A DNA stretch of 64,000 nucleotides from Notospermus geniculatus (Eukaryota; Nemertea; Pilidiophora; Heteronemertea; Lineidae): contig NMRB01000120.1 in NCBI GenBank assembly GCA_002633025.1, positions 148,868 through 212,867 on the forward strand, in the 5' to 3' direction. Under the pieces are notes generated by a model that was given only the letters and a program-made list of their open reading frames with translations, was not told where the DNA came from and made no database searches. Within the stretch, counting starts at the first letter, position 1, and each line of letters starts with the position of its first letter. Position numbers and translations under genes: made by a program. This document shows, in pieces, positions 1 through 12,200 of the stretch.

Positions 1-2321
1 GGCCTTTAAAAAGCACAACCAATAAACAGTAATAGTTGGTAATAGATCAGAGAATGGGAAATCATTATGTGGTAATAAGTTTTACACCACACAAATAATA
101 AGTATGTTGATATCTTGTCTCGTGGATCGTCCGATCGAAAAGGCCTTTTTAAATATTATATATGGTTCATACATAATTATGTCCATGCCCAGATTAATGC
201 TCATTACATCTGAAGACTCATTGTGTGTCCTAGGCCTAGCACAGCCGGTTAATACCTTTTCTACTAATATGTGCACAAATCGTCTTAGACGAGTTCTAAC
301 GACAGTTTATTGTTAAAGTTGTTGGTGCGATTTGGAACACTGTTTGTCCAATGCGACAGTCGCCAGTTCTATGTGTATAGAGATCGGTACAACACAGCCA
401 GAACGCATTATTTGTGTTGACGAAGTGTGCTTGTCGACCAAAGACAGATTTTTTGTTTGTAACGTGGCAGTATGACAAACACCATTATTTGACTTGACTG
501 GACTATCTTTGCTTAAAAACCTATGCGTTATCCATACTGCTTATTGCTTATTGCCCATGCGGTTCGTGAGAATATACGTAAGGTTGATATGGAGCGATCT
601 TTAGACACCATTGAGTCATCGTTGTCAGGGATCAATGCACCATTAGACTGATTACACCTCAAGATAACTGTAAGTAGGCGTCCTTCCTGTGTAGATCGCT
701 TTTGAAAACCTACTTCAGCCCTTAAACGGCCTTCCATATTCAGTTATCAGACGGTATCGGTGATGTCAACGATTCTAATAGGAGAACATTCTCGTTAATC
801 TTGTGAAGATTTTCTTGTGGTTTTAAGTTTATTTATCAGACAGGTATTCGTAGTCTTGTGTTCTTTTCGATGCTTTGGCGATCAGGGCCCATATTCGTAA
901 AACCTCGCTAGCTTAGTTGGTTGCTAGTTGTGTACATTGGCCTGTACAAACTGGGCACTTAGTAAGTACTAACTAAGCCTTAGCAGGGTTTTATGAATAT
1001 GGGCCCTGAAGTTTCCACGGATGAAGTACATGACAGTTTCTCTTTAAATGATATCGATGCAGCCGGGATCAGAGTCAAGATAACCTTTCAAACGTATCCC
1101 AACTGTAATCCCGTCATGAGTGGAAATAAAAATGTATCTGCCAGTCTGATTGATCCACGTCAATCATGTGGGACTGGTGGTAAATGTCAGTACCCCTTGA
1201 GGCTGATGTTGTATTATAAAGGATTACTGCTTTGTGACGTTAACCTCAACCAAAAATATAATACTAGGCCTCTGATACTAAGCTTTGCAGTCAGCTGCAT
1301 TTCCTCCTCACCATACAGTACACCTAATTCATAGAATTCAAAGAACTGACAATTTGCTATTTTGTTACCCAACCCAATTAATTAAATCATTTTTCTAAGA
1401 TACAAACTAGTTATCCCATTGTTGAACCTTCTGGTATAAATGAATAATTTATAAACTGTTGCTGACACACCTAGTTATTAGTCGTGCGTATCAAGCATGT
1501 TGACAGACAATTTCTGACTACAAAATCGGCTTATTAATAATTAATAATACCGCAGTATGACACCGGGGTGAGGAATGTTCCTATGGAGAACGACCGTGGG
1601 TTGAATCTTTGTGTATGTATTTATAATCTAACGTATGTATGTACACCTTAACATGTACGCTTAATAGTATGTCACTCTTCGCTTCATGATTATGATATCG
1701 AGCAATAACTAGTGACAGGTATTATCACACAATCACATGAATTGTCCGCCGGCGGTGAAGTGAAGAAAGCCAATTCAAAGAACCGTGAGCACTTCGTCAA
1801 AGGCGAAAATTTTCAATGGAATATTTGATATAAGCAGAGCGGAAAGGAAAATGCAAATCCTCGCCATTGGTATATACTTATCAGGTAACTCACATAACGT
1901 CGGGTACTTTATCTATTGGACGGTAACATTGATGATACTCATGGACAGAAATAGCGTGAATGGACCATTCCTTTAAACCAACTAATCCTAAGTCTCAAGT
2001 GGTGGTGTGTTTAAGATTTTTCAAAATGTCACGGTCGGTCAATCGATGGAGGTATGTCAATCTCAGCAGGACACTCTCAGTTGAAATAGTTGATCATTCA
2101 GTCCCACTAAAGCTTATTGTCGAGAGTACAGATTGTGCGATGTCGTCTGACGTGTCCATATTTGTAACGGTCATTCCAGGTCATACCTCGTGGTTACCAT
2201 CAACAATTTCTGCACAAAACCCATTGCAGTTTAACAGGAAGACGTGAGAATTTCACCCCAGCACATCGTCACAAAATAGCATACGTATCTTGCGATTAAA
2301 CCCTCGTTTCTTTCTCTACAG
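1..2321. other. Intergenic, no gene seen
   Basis: No open frame here shows splice-bounded similarity to a known family. The only clear structure is the hairpin element at 882-1009. An acceptor-like tract ending in AG at 2320-2321 probably opens the 5' untranslated part of the first gene's exon. Confidence 0.5.
882..1009. mobile_element. Hairpin MITE with GGGCCC ends
   Basis: The ends read TCAGGGCCCATATTC and, inverted, GAATATGGGCCCTGA. Inner parts (AAAACC / GGTTTT, CTTAGT / ACTAAG) also pair, so about 128 bp can fold back. There is no coding capacity. The same GGGCCC(A/G)TAT end is seen at 25.7, 32.8 and 33.3-34.0 kb, which makes this a dispersed non-autonomous DNA element. Confidence 0.65.
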
Positions 2322-2366
2322 GCATCGACCTGAACTCATCCGCGTCGTTTTTACAGTGAGACAACG

Positions 2367-3405
2367 ATGTCCGGCTCGTACTACGCCCTGCGGCGAAAGA
2401 TGCCGGTCTTTAAGACGTATGGCTTCAGAAAGGCATCCAAAAGCGAGATAGAGGAAATCAACCAGCGAATGATGAAGCCTACTGCTTCGTCACAGGTAGT
2501 TGCTCTTCTTTACCTGATAAATCTATGACATTTGGTCTTCCAAGAGCTCCTCGATAATGCGCACAACTCCATGATATACAGGTGCCAACTGAGCGTCAGT
2601 GATAATGTAACGTGTGAGGCACTTTACAAGTCCTTGCTGAAAGAAATGTCCGAACTTTGCAAGCTTATTACACGTATCTTTTCAGGTGTCACAGCTTAAT
2701 CTTTACAATGGTGAGAAGGACATCCGTAAGAGTGCCAAAAGTCCATATCCTGATGTACCCTGCTGCAACAAACATCAGTTGGACGAAGTGATTAGGACGA
2801 CTAAACGCGTCAATGAGCGCCATATGAACAGAATATTACGACGACTACAGACGCCAACGTTCAGTTTCGAGGCGCACACAGCAGACGACAGGCTGGATAA
2901 TCTTGACCTTATCGTGGCTAAAATGCCACCGAGGCCAAAAACTGCCCCAGGTGATGAGAGTCGGACGGTCCAAAGACTTCAGCGGCCGACCACGGCCACA
3001 TGCCTGAAGAAGGTCGGATTCTGCTACTACTGCGACGGGGAGGAAGAAATGAAGAAGTACAGACGTCGACCCGTGCAACCTTTGTTTGGACCGAAAATAC
3101 AAGAGGAAGAGAAATTCGTCGTCCCTGACGATTTCAACAACGAGAGAGTTTTGAAACAAGCAGAGTTAGATGAAGTTATGAAACGAGTAAGGACGCCAAC
3201 GCATGCGTCAAATGGTGGTAGGCCGTTATGTAAGAGGTTACCCGACGCAACTGCTGTGACTGTGTACGACAGCCGGAGTGTTCCTCTAGCATCTGGACTT
3301 CCTAGGACTAAAAAAATTGATGACATTGTCGATAGACTATATTACAAATCAACGCAGACCAACCGTCCAACCGTCCAATTTGCTAGTCTGTCTGTTACAA
3401 GTTGA
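2367..3405 (+). CDS. Unrecognised basic protein with six 'DEV..R...PT' repeats
   Basis: Two coding exons, 2367-2495 and 2686-3405, join in phase 0 across CAG|GTAGTT and TTTTCAG|GTG to give 282 residues. ATG 2367 is the first in-frame start after a probable acceptor at 2320. I do not recognise the family. A short motif, roughly [LI][DE][DE][IV]xxR[LVM]xxPTx[AS], recurs at residues 28-41, 74-103 (stretched), 116-131, 137-147, 203-218 and 254-267. A small cysteine patch (CYYC) lies at 156-159. The protein is basic, has no signal peptide or membrane helix, and looks largely extended. Regularly spaced short motifs of this kind occur in cytoskeletal or axonemal microtubule-binding proteins, but that is only a guess. 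The reading frame is well supported by the uninterrupted 720-base exon and the matching splice phase. Confidence 0.75.
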
Positions 3406-4373
3406 TTGGTAGGTTTTGCATCAAATGGACTGATACGTTATGACGTTACGTTATGACGTCATCAATTTTGTCTCACTGTCATTCATATCCGTTTTTAAGA
3501 ACGATCATGACCTGAAAAGTCCATGCAATGATAGACAGGCACGTTGGTTTACAGGAAGAACAACTTTCTCAATGAATTAGGAAGTACACCGTACCAAGCA
3601 AAATTTGAGTTTATAATAACATTATCTTCGTCAACAGAATACCGATGCCAGAAACATGTCACATGAAGCAACCCCCACATGCCCCATGTTGGGCGAATAT
3701 ATGGTGCCATGGACAATGTGTCTCCCCGTTATGCATGCTCATTATCGTGTAATGATCCATGGCGCCATGGAGAAAGATCCGTGTTTCCATACAATTGTAT
3801 CATTTTTCATATCCTGCAGTAGGTGTGTCACCAGAATAAAAATTCCTACACCCTACATGTACATCGCCTTGTCATCCTTCACTCTCGCAGCCATTACGTC
3901 TACCCTCTCAGTTCATACGACTTTCACCTCATGTTTATATCTTTGACAACACTCATTTTACACTCAGTTCATTTCATTATAATTCGCCACCAAGATATCA
4001 CCTATGTGCATGGGGAGGGGCTGCAGTCCAAGCAGGTCCATCCCCATAGCCACGTTTCTCCATAAAATTAACTTTTGTGCCCAATGAGATATTTGGCAAT
4101 CAGGTTATCACCACAATAAACCGAGTCGCATAATGTAAAATATGCAAAATACTCTCTAGAAATATCAAATCACATCCGGCGAGAGGTGCACGGCAGGAAC
4201 AGATTTATTAATCATGCCAACTTTGAACTCAATTGATATCGCTAGGGCAACTCTACAATTGAAGTTCCATGCCTACACAGTCATAAACGATCAAAAACGA
4301 ACAATCAGGATACTATCGGACTATCGTTCGTCGCTCGCTTATCTATTTTTGATTACATGTATTACGAAACGCC
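3406..4373. other. Intergenic, no gene seen
   Basis: This holds the 3' flank of the repeat-motif gene and the 5' flank of the kringle gene. ORFs here are short and show no domain or splice support. Confidence 0.5.
3835..3840 (+). terminator. Candidate polyadenylation signal
   Basis: AATAAA lies about 430 bases after the stop codon at 3405. It is the first perfect hexamer seen on this strand downstream of that gene. Confidence 0.35.
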
Positions 4374-7300
4374 ATGGATTGTAACGGTCGGGGAGGCAAG
4401 GAAATGAAAACATTCAGAGCAGTTCTGTTGGCATTGCTTTCCACAGGCCTTTTGATCGCAGGCGAAACTGGTAAGTTTCAACGATAACGACTAAGGTTTT
4501 CCATCACCCGGACTCACAGCATTTCAAAAACTGTGTGGTTCGTGTTTTTACATAGAGGTCTACAAGTATCTATGCATTTTGTGAACTAAAAAGAAAAATT
4601 CTGGTCGATGGATATTCGGCCCATACAACTTCGAGTAAGGTGTTTAATACAACTGCAGGGTCGGATCCGGGGGAGGGCGTACGCCCCCTATTTTGGACAG
4701 AGCAATGATCTTTTTAGCAAGAAAAATTGAATCACATAAAAATTCGAGTATTTTGCTCTCAGATGCCAGGAAAATGAATCTAAAAGCACTTAAATTGTCA
4801 AATTTTTATAGGGCCCCCAGACCCCCCGTTTTTCACCGTTTCGGCTGCGCGCTTTCAGTGCTCGCCACCTCCGTCAAGCTACACCCCCCTTTCTGTCAAC
4901 CCTGGATCCGCCCCTGTACTGGACCATGTCTTTCTCGCCGGACTGTAACTTGCACGCTGAAACTGAATGCAATATCAGCACGAAGAGCAGAAGGTCCCAA
5001 TCTAGTCCCCGTCTTATTTGATGCATATTCTCTTGGCCAGGAGAGGTATTGTAACAATTGGCTTGAAATACGACATTTTAAGATGGCGTACTACATTACA
5101 TACATATCGGGTGGCCCAAAAAATGACCCCCCAAGGATTTTCAAATAAATTTAACACTATGCAAGCTGCACTCTTGATATTTTAGACATACAAATATATG
5201 GATATTACCAATCTATTTTAAAAAAATTCATCCCTAAATATCGAACAGTTTTGACATCACGAAAAAATCAATATTACAAGTCAAAAATCCTTAAGGATTT
5301 TTTGGGCCATCCGATACAATGTATTTATTTATTCATTAATTACGGCCCCAGCGCGTCAACAGCACATTATGGTTGTCGAAAAAAATATAGAGTCTATACC
5401 ACAAAGTTTTATGACAGCAAATGCGTTTTACGCCATTCTGCGGATTTCAGAAATCAATCACTCGTTTTGAAATGTACCTGGAGTCAGAGTGGTCTAATCG
5501 GAGGGACGGTAGTAGGCATAACGTACATGTACACATGCATTTGTATACACAAACAATCTGTGCTCTGCATGGACTGAGTGCATTCTGTATTTGCTGATGT
5601 ATGAACAATTACTGTCATTCTATCCCAATTAGAGTATTACCATAAAGGAATCAACCATAAAGGTTCAACTGACAAATTTAGCATTTTATAAATGTGGACA
5701 ATATGCCTTTAAAACCCAACAGATTTGCATTCTGACGTTTCCATGTGATAGGCAAGACCCTTCTGCACATTCACTGCAAATTTTGTTGAATTCCGACTAG
5801 TTGATCTTATGATACAAAAGGTCTGAATTAATGAGAACCCCACGAACGATGTGTGTTCAGGGTCATCGGTGTACATTTGAATAGGCTGACGTACATTTGT
5901 ACATGGAACACTAATTGTGCTGAAAATAGCTCAGTTATCGTCAGAAATGGAATTCAAAGCATCATGTTGGCAGGTTCATGTACCTCTTCACCACAAAAAA
6001 AGTTGAAGCTCGTGCCTATTACGTAAAGACAAAATTCAGGCAGTGAGAGACATCTGGTGGCAACAAAGGAAGTGTCTCCCTCAGTAAGCTCATCGTTCGC
6101 AGTTAAACCTTTATGGTTGATTCCTTTATGGTATTACGTGGAATGAGCCATTTTTGTTTTATTGTTCGTCAGCGTTGAATACGAACGTAAGAGCTTATTG
6201 ATCAACCCACAAGATGTAGGTCCCTACGTACAAGTAGGCTTCATCCATATCAGAAGCACTGACCCTCAACATTCACTTCTCAACTGTTGCTCTCAAAGTA
6301 ATCGCTCAATTCTACAAAAAATGGTAATGTGGTACTGAATTTTCATACATTTAATATTTTCTCACGGTCGAAGCGCCAATACCATCACCAGAATACATGT
6401 AGGTAACGACATGCGACGGCGATGGATGGGCGGCGAAATGAAATTCAGATTTAAAAAAAACTATCAGCATCGAACCATAAATTTTGAATGGCTGTGTGCA
6501 TTTGATAGCCGCATTAATTTCTTTCATACTGATAGCCGACTCGGGGATAAACCATTTGTATCGTATCGATCTCGAACAGAATAGCTTCCATCCTGAAATT
6601 TACCTATCAGAGATGTGCGTTTTGAGGCGGAAGTGGTCCAATTTAAAGCTGAACTGCATACATAAAACCAGCGCCCGCGCCACAGCGCGGGCAGTACCTG
6701 AAATAACCTGGGACATCCGCCATGTTTTAGTGGGACTCTAAACATGATAGAGTACCCAAGCATGTAGGTGGCAGCACCTTATTTGCGTCCTGACCACCAA
6801 CAAGTGGAAGTCATGAGTTGTGTTCACATTTTGTTACACGAGTATACATGGACATTTCTCTACAATCAAAGCATAACAACTTGCTGCATGTACTTTGCTT
6901 AGAGAGCTTATTCACAATGCACCCACAACTTAATTAAGGGACGCAGATCTTTTGTCAGGCTCATGGTGAAAACTAGGTATCTCCCAAATGGACAATAGTT
7001 TAACACTCCGTTCAGTTGCCAGTGTACACACAGCTTATCGTACAGTTTTCTTCCATAGATATCAGGGAATGTCGGAAAACTATAACAGGGGAAGACTACA
7101 GAGGGAGTTTAGATAAAACAAGGTCGAACGCGAAGTGTCTTCCTTGGGGAAAAACAGACGGTGACCCAAACAGCAATTATTGTCGAAATACGAAGAACGC
7201 CATCAACACTGACGCTATCAGGCATGTCAGGAGAGAACCGTGGTGTTACATCTCGAAAGATCCCATAAAATGGGAGTACTGCGATGTACCTTTGTGTCCA

Positions 7301-8807
7301 GGTAATTTTTCCTCAGTCATCGTAATGATTATCACCTAGTGCTTCTGGGTGGACGAACGAAATATTCAGCGCATCTTGCAGCAATGCTGCGACTGATGCG
7401 GGACTGTTCTCTCTAATGGCATGGGTATACTTTAGTTTCTTTAGAAGCGAAGAGTCGCTGTTCTCGACGAAAGTATTTGATTGATTCTTTTTTTTTAATT
7501 TCTAGAGACCAAGACCTGCAGGTACACGCTATTCGGGCACGAATACCAAGGAACCCGCAACTGGACGATGAAAAATGTTACATGCCAGGCCTGGTCGGCG
7601 GAAAAGCCACACAAACCAGAGTATCGCCCAGATCATGATGCAGCAAACTACTGTAGGAACCCTGATTCTGAAAAAGTGGGACCTTGGTGTTACACCATGG
7701 ATCCGAAAAAACGCTGGGACTCGTGTAATATTCCTTTTTGTAATGATGGTAAGTCTTCCTTTGGCAACAGAGAGGTGACCGAATAGCCAGGTTGCATTCT
7801 TCCTGGCCTTTTCGGCGACAATAATACTTGCAACGTGTTGAAAGGCACTGCTGCATGCAGGGTCCATTGATGGCCACTGCAACTTGCAAACTACTGTGCG
7901 GGCCTCTAAAATCATTGTTGTCATTGTCACATCTCTGTTCGTAAATCACTCGAATAACTTCGAAAAAAATCTTATTCTAAGCATGTCTTTATGCATGCAA
8001 GATGGACCAAACTAATGTTCATAGACAAAGATGAGCCTACCTGATTGGTGCCTCCGAAATTGTTGGCCCAAAGAATGGGAAGATTTTTGCCTGGTTGGTT
8101 GAGTATGTAAAGAGGACACAGCGCCTATGGTGAGCAGCCAGTTCCTTTGGGAAGTCATCCCTTACCAAGGGTCGAAGACGTGGTGAAACATCGTGTGGCA
8201 GAAAATTTGCAGGTCCAGGAGGTGAGTAGAGGGAGAAGATTGCATGGGGTGGTGAATCATTATGTCTAAGTGTGACAATGCAGCCGAAGCACTTGGTAGG
8301 AATCGGCGGACGTGTGGTTAAACTCGGCGCCATGCGAACAACTGCTGTCGGAACGAAGTTGGTGAACTTGTTGCGGTCAGAGAGTGACCATGCTGTTATA
8401 CGTGTACATTGCGTGAGATGGCGTGAAAACCCGGGAATACTGTCACGTACATGTACCTTTGTGGCCAGGTAAGGAACTATACGCTGTCCTGAAACTGCCA
8501 AATACGACGAAACAGGTTGAATTATTCAGGCCGACGATAGGTTTATTCACAGACCAGTCTACAACATACAACATTGAATTTCATACAACATTCATTCGCA
8601 GAATATTCATGGGAGCAACTTCAAGTAGCATACGAGAGGGCAAAAGTCATCTGCCCTTGTGAAAGATGGGTTGCTTGCGGCAGTGCTGATTCTTGCTTGC
8701 AGTGCAACAGGTCTAGAGATGACCGACATTGCAACTATGCTGGTCAAAAGTTGTTGACACAACAGGGGAATTGGAAACAACGGCACCCCTATTTTTTGAC
8801 AGACTGA
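4374..8807 (+). CDS. Secreted two-kringle protein with cysteine-rich C-terminus
   Basis: Predicted exons: 4374 (or 4404)-4470, 7059-7301, 7506-7748, 8602-8807; about 252-262 residues. Exon 1 encodes a signal peptide (MKTFRAVLLALLSTGLLIAG); an in-frame ATG ten codons upstream is the alternative start. Exons 2 and 3 are each exactly 243 nt, start and end in phase 1, and each holds one full kringle: six cysteines with DYRG...NYCRN...PWCY...WEYC and EYQG...NYCRNPD...GPWCY...WDSC. The last exon has a matching phase and six cysteines (CPC...C...CLQC...C), and a polyadenylation hexamer follows its stop. Kringles are extracellular disulfide modules that bind proteins, often through lysines. No protease or kinase domain is visible, so this is a small secreted kringle protein of unknown partner. 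The kringle exons are certain; the last exon is less so. A decayed third kringle lies in intron 3. Confidence 0.8.
4656..4915. mobile_element. MITE-like element in intron 1 of kringle gene
   Basis: The outer ends are inverted: CAGGGTCGGATCC at 4656 against GGATCCGCCCCTG at 4915, with one mismatch over 13 bases. The interior is about 260 bp, carries C-rich and A-rich tracts and encodes nothing recognisable. Confidence 0.5.
5638..6133. mobile_element. MITE with 32-bp terminal inverted repeats
   Basis: The left end (5638-5669) and right end (6102-6133) are inverted copies with one mismatch. Each contains ACCATAAAGG twice. The element is about 496 bp, lies in intron 1 of the kringle gene, and has no transposase frame. 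Confidence 0.75.
8130..8468 (+). pseudogene. Decayed kringle exon
   Basis: Between kringle exon 2 and the last exon, kringle signposts appear in order but in broken frames. There is a YQGSKTW-like start (about 8178), an NCCRNE stretch for NYCRN (about 8338), PCCYT for PWCYT (about 8388), and EYCHVHVPLWPG for WEYCDVPLCPG (about 8435), ending at CCAG|GTAAGG. Stop codons, frame changes and an extra of about 95 bases separate them. This is best read as a former third kringle exon that no longer codes. Confidence 0.65.
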
Positions 8808-8917
8808 CAGATTCCCTAACGATTGCGCTGTTTGGTATACAAAGGGAATATCATCTACATCAAGCCATAATTTTTTTATGCTACTTCAATTTGCATACTG
8901 ACTTGTCTCAACAACTA

Positions 8918-8923
8918 AATAAA
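8918..8923 (+). terminator. Polyadenylation signal of kringle gene
   Basis: AATAAA about 110 bases after the stop codon at 8807. It supports the short C-terminal exon as the true end of the gene. Confidence 0.5.
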
Positions 8924-9242
8924 ACAACGACGTTCGTGCAGAATACAACGAATATTATACACTTCACTAACGGCGATCTTCCTTGTTGCAATTGAAATGC
9001 TGGTAAACTTGCACTTCGCTTGGCGGGAAGATACATGTAAGTGAATGTAATGTTATCTTTCCACCAGCTTCCCAGCATCAATCTAAGGGAGCATGAATGG
9101 ATGACTTGAATTTCTTCGGCAACATTTAAAGATGGCTGCTAGCGAATCTGGAAATTACCATCGAAAGTGTATATCAAATAATTAAAGAAGGTGAATAAAG
9201 TACGCAAAGGCGCATTTAATAGATAGGCACACTGGTAACTCT

Positions 9243-9248
9243 TTTATT
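9243..9248 (-). terminator. Polyadenylation signal of guanylyl cyclase gene
   Basis: TTTATT on the plus strand (AATAAA on the minus strand), about 30 bases after the cyclase stop codon at 9276. Confidence 0.5.
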
Positions 9249-9275
9249 CGTTCTTGGCGCCTGTCACCGACAGCA

Positions 9276-12200
9276 TCATTTCCTATCGTAGGGTGTCTCC
9301 GATACCATACTCTCCGTCTGACTGCTCTCGGGGGGACGCATTTTATTTGATTGTTCCATTCTCATCGCATCACAGCCAAGTAGCCAGTAGGTTCGCATGA
9401 AACCTTTAAATGTAGCCATCAGTTCGTGGTCGTTCTGAAGAAAAATAAGACAATTTTTACTACATGATATTGTTACCACTGACATTGTGATAGTAACGGA
9501 TGGGTTGGGTCACCTTGATCAACAGAACAGAACTATCCAAAATCTTTTGGTGTAGCGCGGTCGGAGTCTAGTGTAGATGGCAGCACCGATAGTAAGCAAG
9601 AATGAACAATAGGGAGTTTTCGCAAATCTGACGAAAAACGAAGTACGAAATACGAAATTGGACGTCATATCCATGACGTAATGTATTTCAGGAAATGGCT
9701 AGTATCACAAATGTCCCTTCTTTCCAGTGCATCTTTTAGCATGTCATGTAAGATCGAAAGAGTTATGGCGCATCTTGAATTTTTAAATTTCCAATTCGTA
9801 TCAACGAAGTGGAAACGAAAGATAAATTTCAAAGTTTAATATACACCGTACTTCTGTCGTTCTAACGTCATACGCTGAAAGACGCTCTTGCAGCAGGCGA
9901 TATCTGGGGTACCAGGCATTTCCTGAAATACATTACGTCATGGATATGACGTCCGATTTCGTATTTCGTACTTCGTTTTTCGTCAGATTTGCGAAAACTC
10001 CCTATTCATGACAGTCCGACGAACATTTACCTTTATTCCATCATCGTCCCGCTTGTTCATGTGGAAGCCGCCCAGTTCCTCAAGGGCATCGTGGGTGACC
10101 TGGCTTATGTGGATGCGACCAGCTAAAATTGAAACACGATTAATGACTATCGCCCTGATATATGCACACACTACACACGACACACCGACACACTTCAACT
10201 TTCATAACCCGCCGTTAACTTTGAGTTAAGGCTACTCGTTCAAGAATTCTCGAAAACTCTACACACCCAATTGGGTCCTGAACATACGTACGCATGCCGA
10301 GGGACTCCATTTTGGAAGCTACTGTGATGGTTTCACCAAGGAGGCAATACCTGGGCATTTTGGAACCAACAACTCCCGCCACCACTGGGCCTGAAATCAA
10401 CGAAATGCTCAATTTACGTCATCGTCACATACCCAACAAGAAAACCTGGGTCGAAATCGGCTGAAAGCCCGTAGATTTCTTTGGTAAAATCAATATTCTC
10501 ATGATCCTTACAAGGTTCTTGCATTGATGGTGCTGCTTTGACTTCGCATATGTTTAGGCTAACAATGTTTTGGAATGGTTTATTGCTGTTTCACCGAGAA
10601 AGCGCTTGGCGAAACAGGAATAGACTAAGTATGACTGTAAGTCAACTGAGTGAGTAGAAGAAAATGTGGTTGAAGTGTAAGGGACGAATAATATATTTTT
10701 GACCTGTGTGAACGCCGATTCTGAGTTTGAATTTCGTGCCAGGGAGATGGGGTATATCCAAAAGATTGATGCTGTCCACCAGGTTTAGGGCCATCGTGGC
10801 GATCTCCGCGCTGTGACGTTTCCCATTCCGTTTCGGTAGCCCTGTAGTGAAGACGATAGTTGGGCATGATTAGTGAAGCTGGAAGTGATTCGTACTGTCG
10901 AATAAAATCGGAGAATCAGATAAAAGTAGATTGTAGACATGTAGGCCTACACGACAGGACGTAATGAAGTTTACAAACCCGATGCAACCATGTAGGCATC
11001 ACCAATCGTTTCTACTTTGTAAACGTCGTACAACTCGATTCGGCAGTCGAAGCAAGTGTAAAGCGAGTTCAGCATGTTGACAACCTAGGAGATAACGAAG
11101 CAGGACATTAAAAGAAGCAGGACATTATAGTTCACCACTGTTCTGACAATCTCCGGACAGATTTCCTCTTCACAATTCCTACCTGAATGGGTGAACTTCT
11201 TGAGCTGATCTCAGTAAAGCCGACGATATCGGAGAAGAAGATAGTGACACCGCTGTACGCCTTGGCGCTCACTTCTTCCTTCCTCTTCAGCGAGTCGGCC
11301 ACTTGTTTCGGCAACATCTGATAGAGAAGGACGTCCGTGCGTTTTTTCTCCTTGTTCAGCGCTTTAGTCCTGGAGTTGTGGAGAGGATAAAGTGAGAAGG
11401 CGCCTATGGATAGCACTCGGTGGCGTATAGGCTTAACATGGAAACTGTTATATAGTTAACATTACCACAGGTGGAGGCGCAGGAAGTGAGAAAGAAATGG
11501 TTGCATGGTCATTTACTCGATTTGATATGGATGACGTACCTGTCAGCCAGTGTCATGGAATATTTCTGCATGGCACTGGTCAGTGCATATACACCGTTAA
11601 GTATGATGGGACACATAATGATGACGACCCCGAAGACAATGGCAATAATTATCATTTTCATTAATTCTTCTTTTTCTTGTTGGTCGATGATCTCTAAAAT
11701 TTTCACGGCCAATTTCTCTTGTACCTGAAGACAACAATACCATTGAGAAAGAGTGGAACAGAATTTTACGCATTTTTGATGTAGGCCTACCAACATAAAT
11801 TCAGAAAATCCTTCAAAGCATTAATCGTTGCAACTACACAGGGGTCAAGGATCACCAATCGCCACACTCAGCATGCTGAACCGTCTCTCGGCAATTCACC
11901 CCATCTCTCCCTGCTAGAGAGAAGGGCCTCGCGACGGATGTGTGTAATGGACATCCAGGCCAAGGCAAATTTTCACTGTACCAGAGTTACCAACCTGGTG
12001 AAGCCTCTCCATGTAAAGTGTCATGCTGTCGTACCAACCGAGTCCCCGCTGCAAGGAGCCTTTCTCTGAGGCGTTATTGTTCCGTACCTCCTGACGAAGC
12101 GAATTCACGATTGAGAAGAAATTTTCATTCCCGGTGATGGTGTCGTCGTATGTTTCCTGTACCGATGGAAAAGGTGAAGGTGATTTTGTTAGGGTGGTGA

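Noticed and set aside
993-1334. 113-codon frame on the plus strand
   Set aside because: Starts inside the end of a hairpin element, shows no domain and has no splice support.
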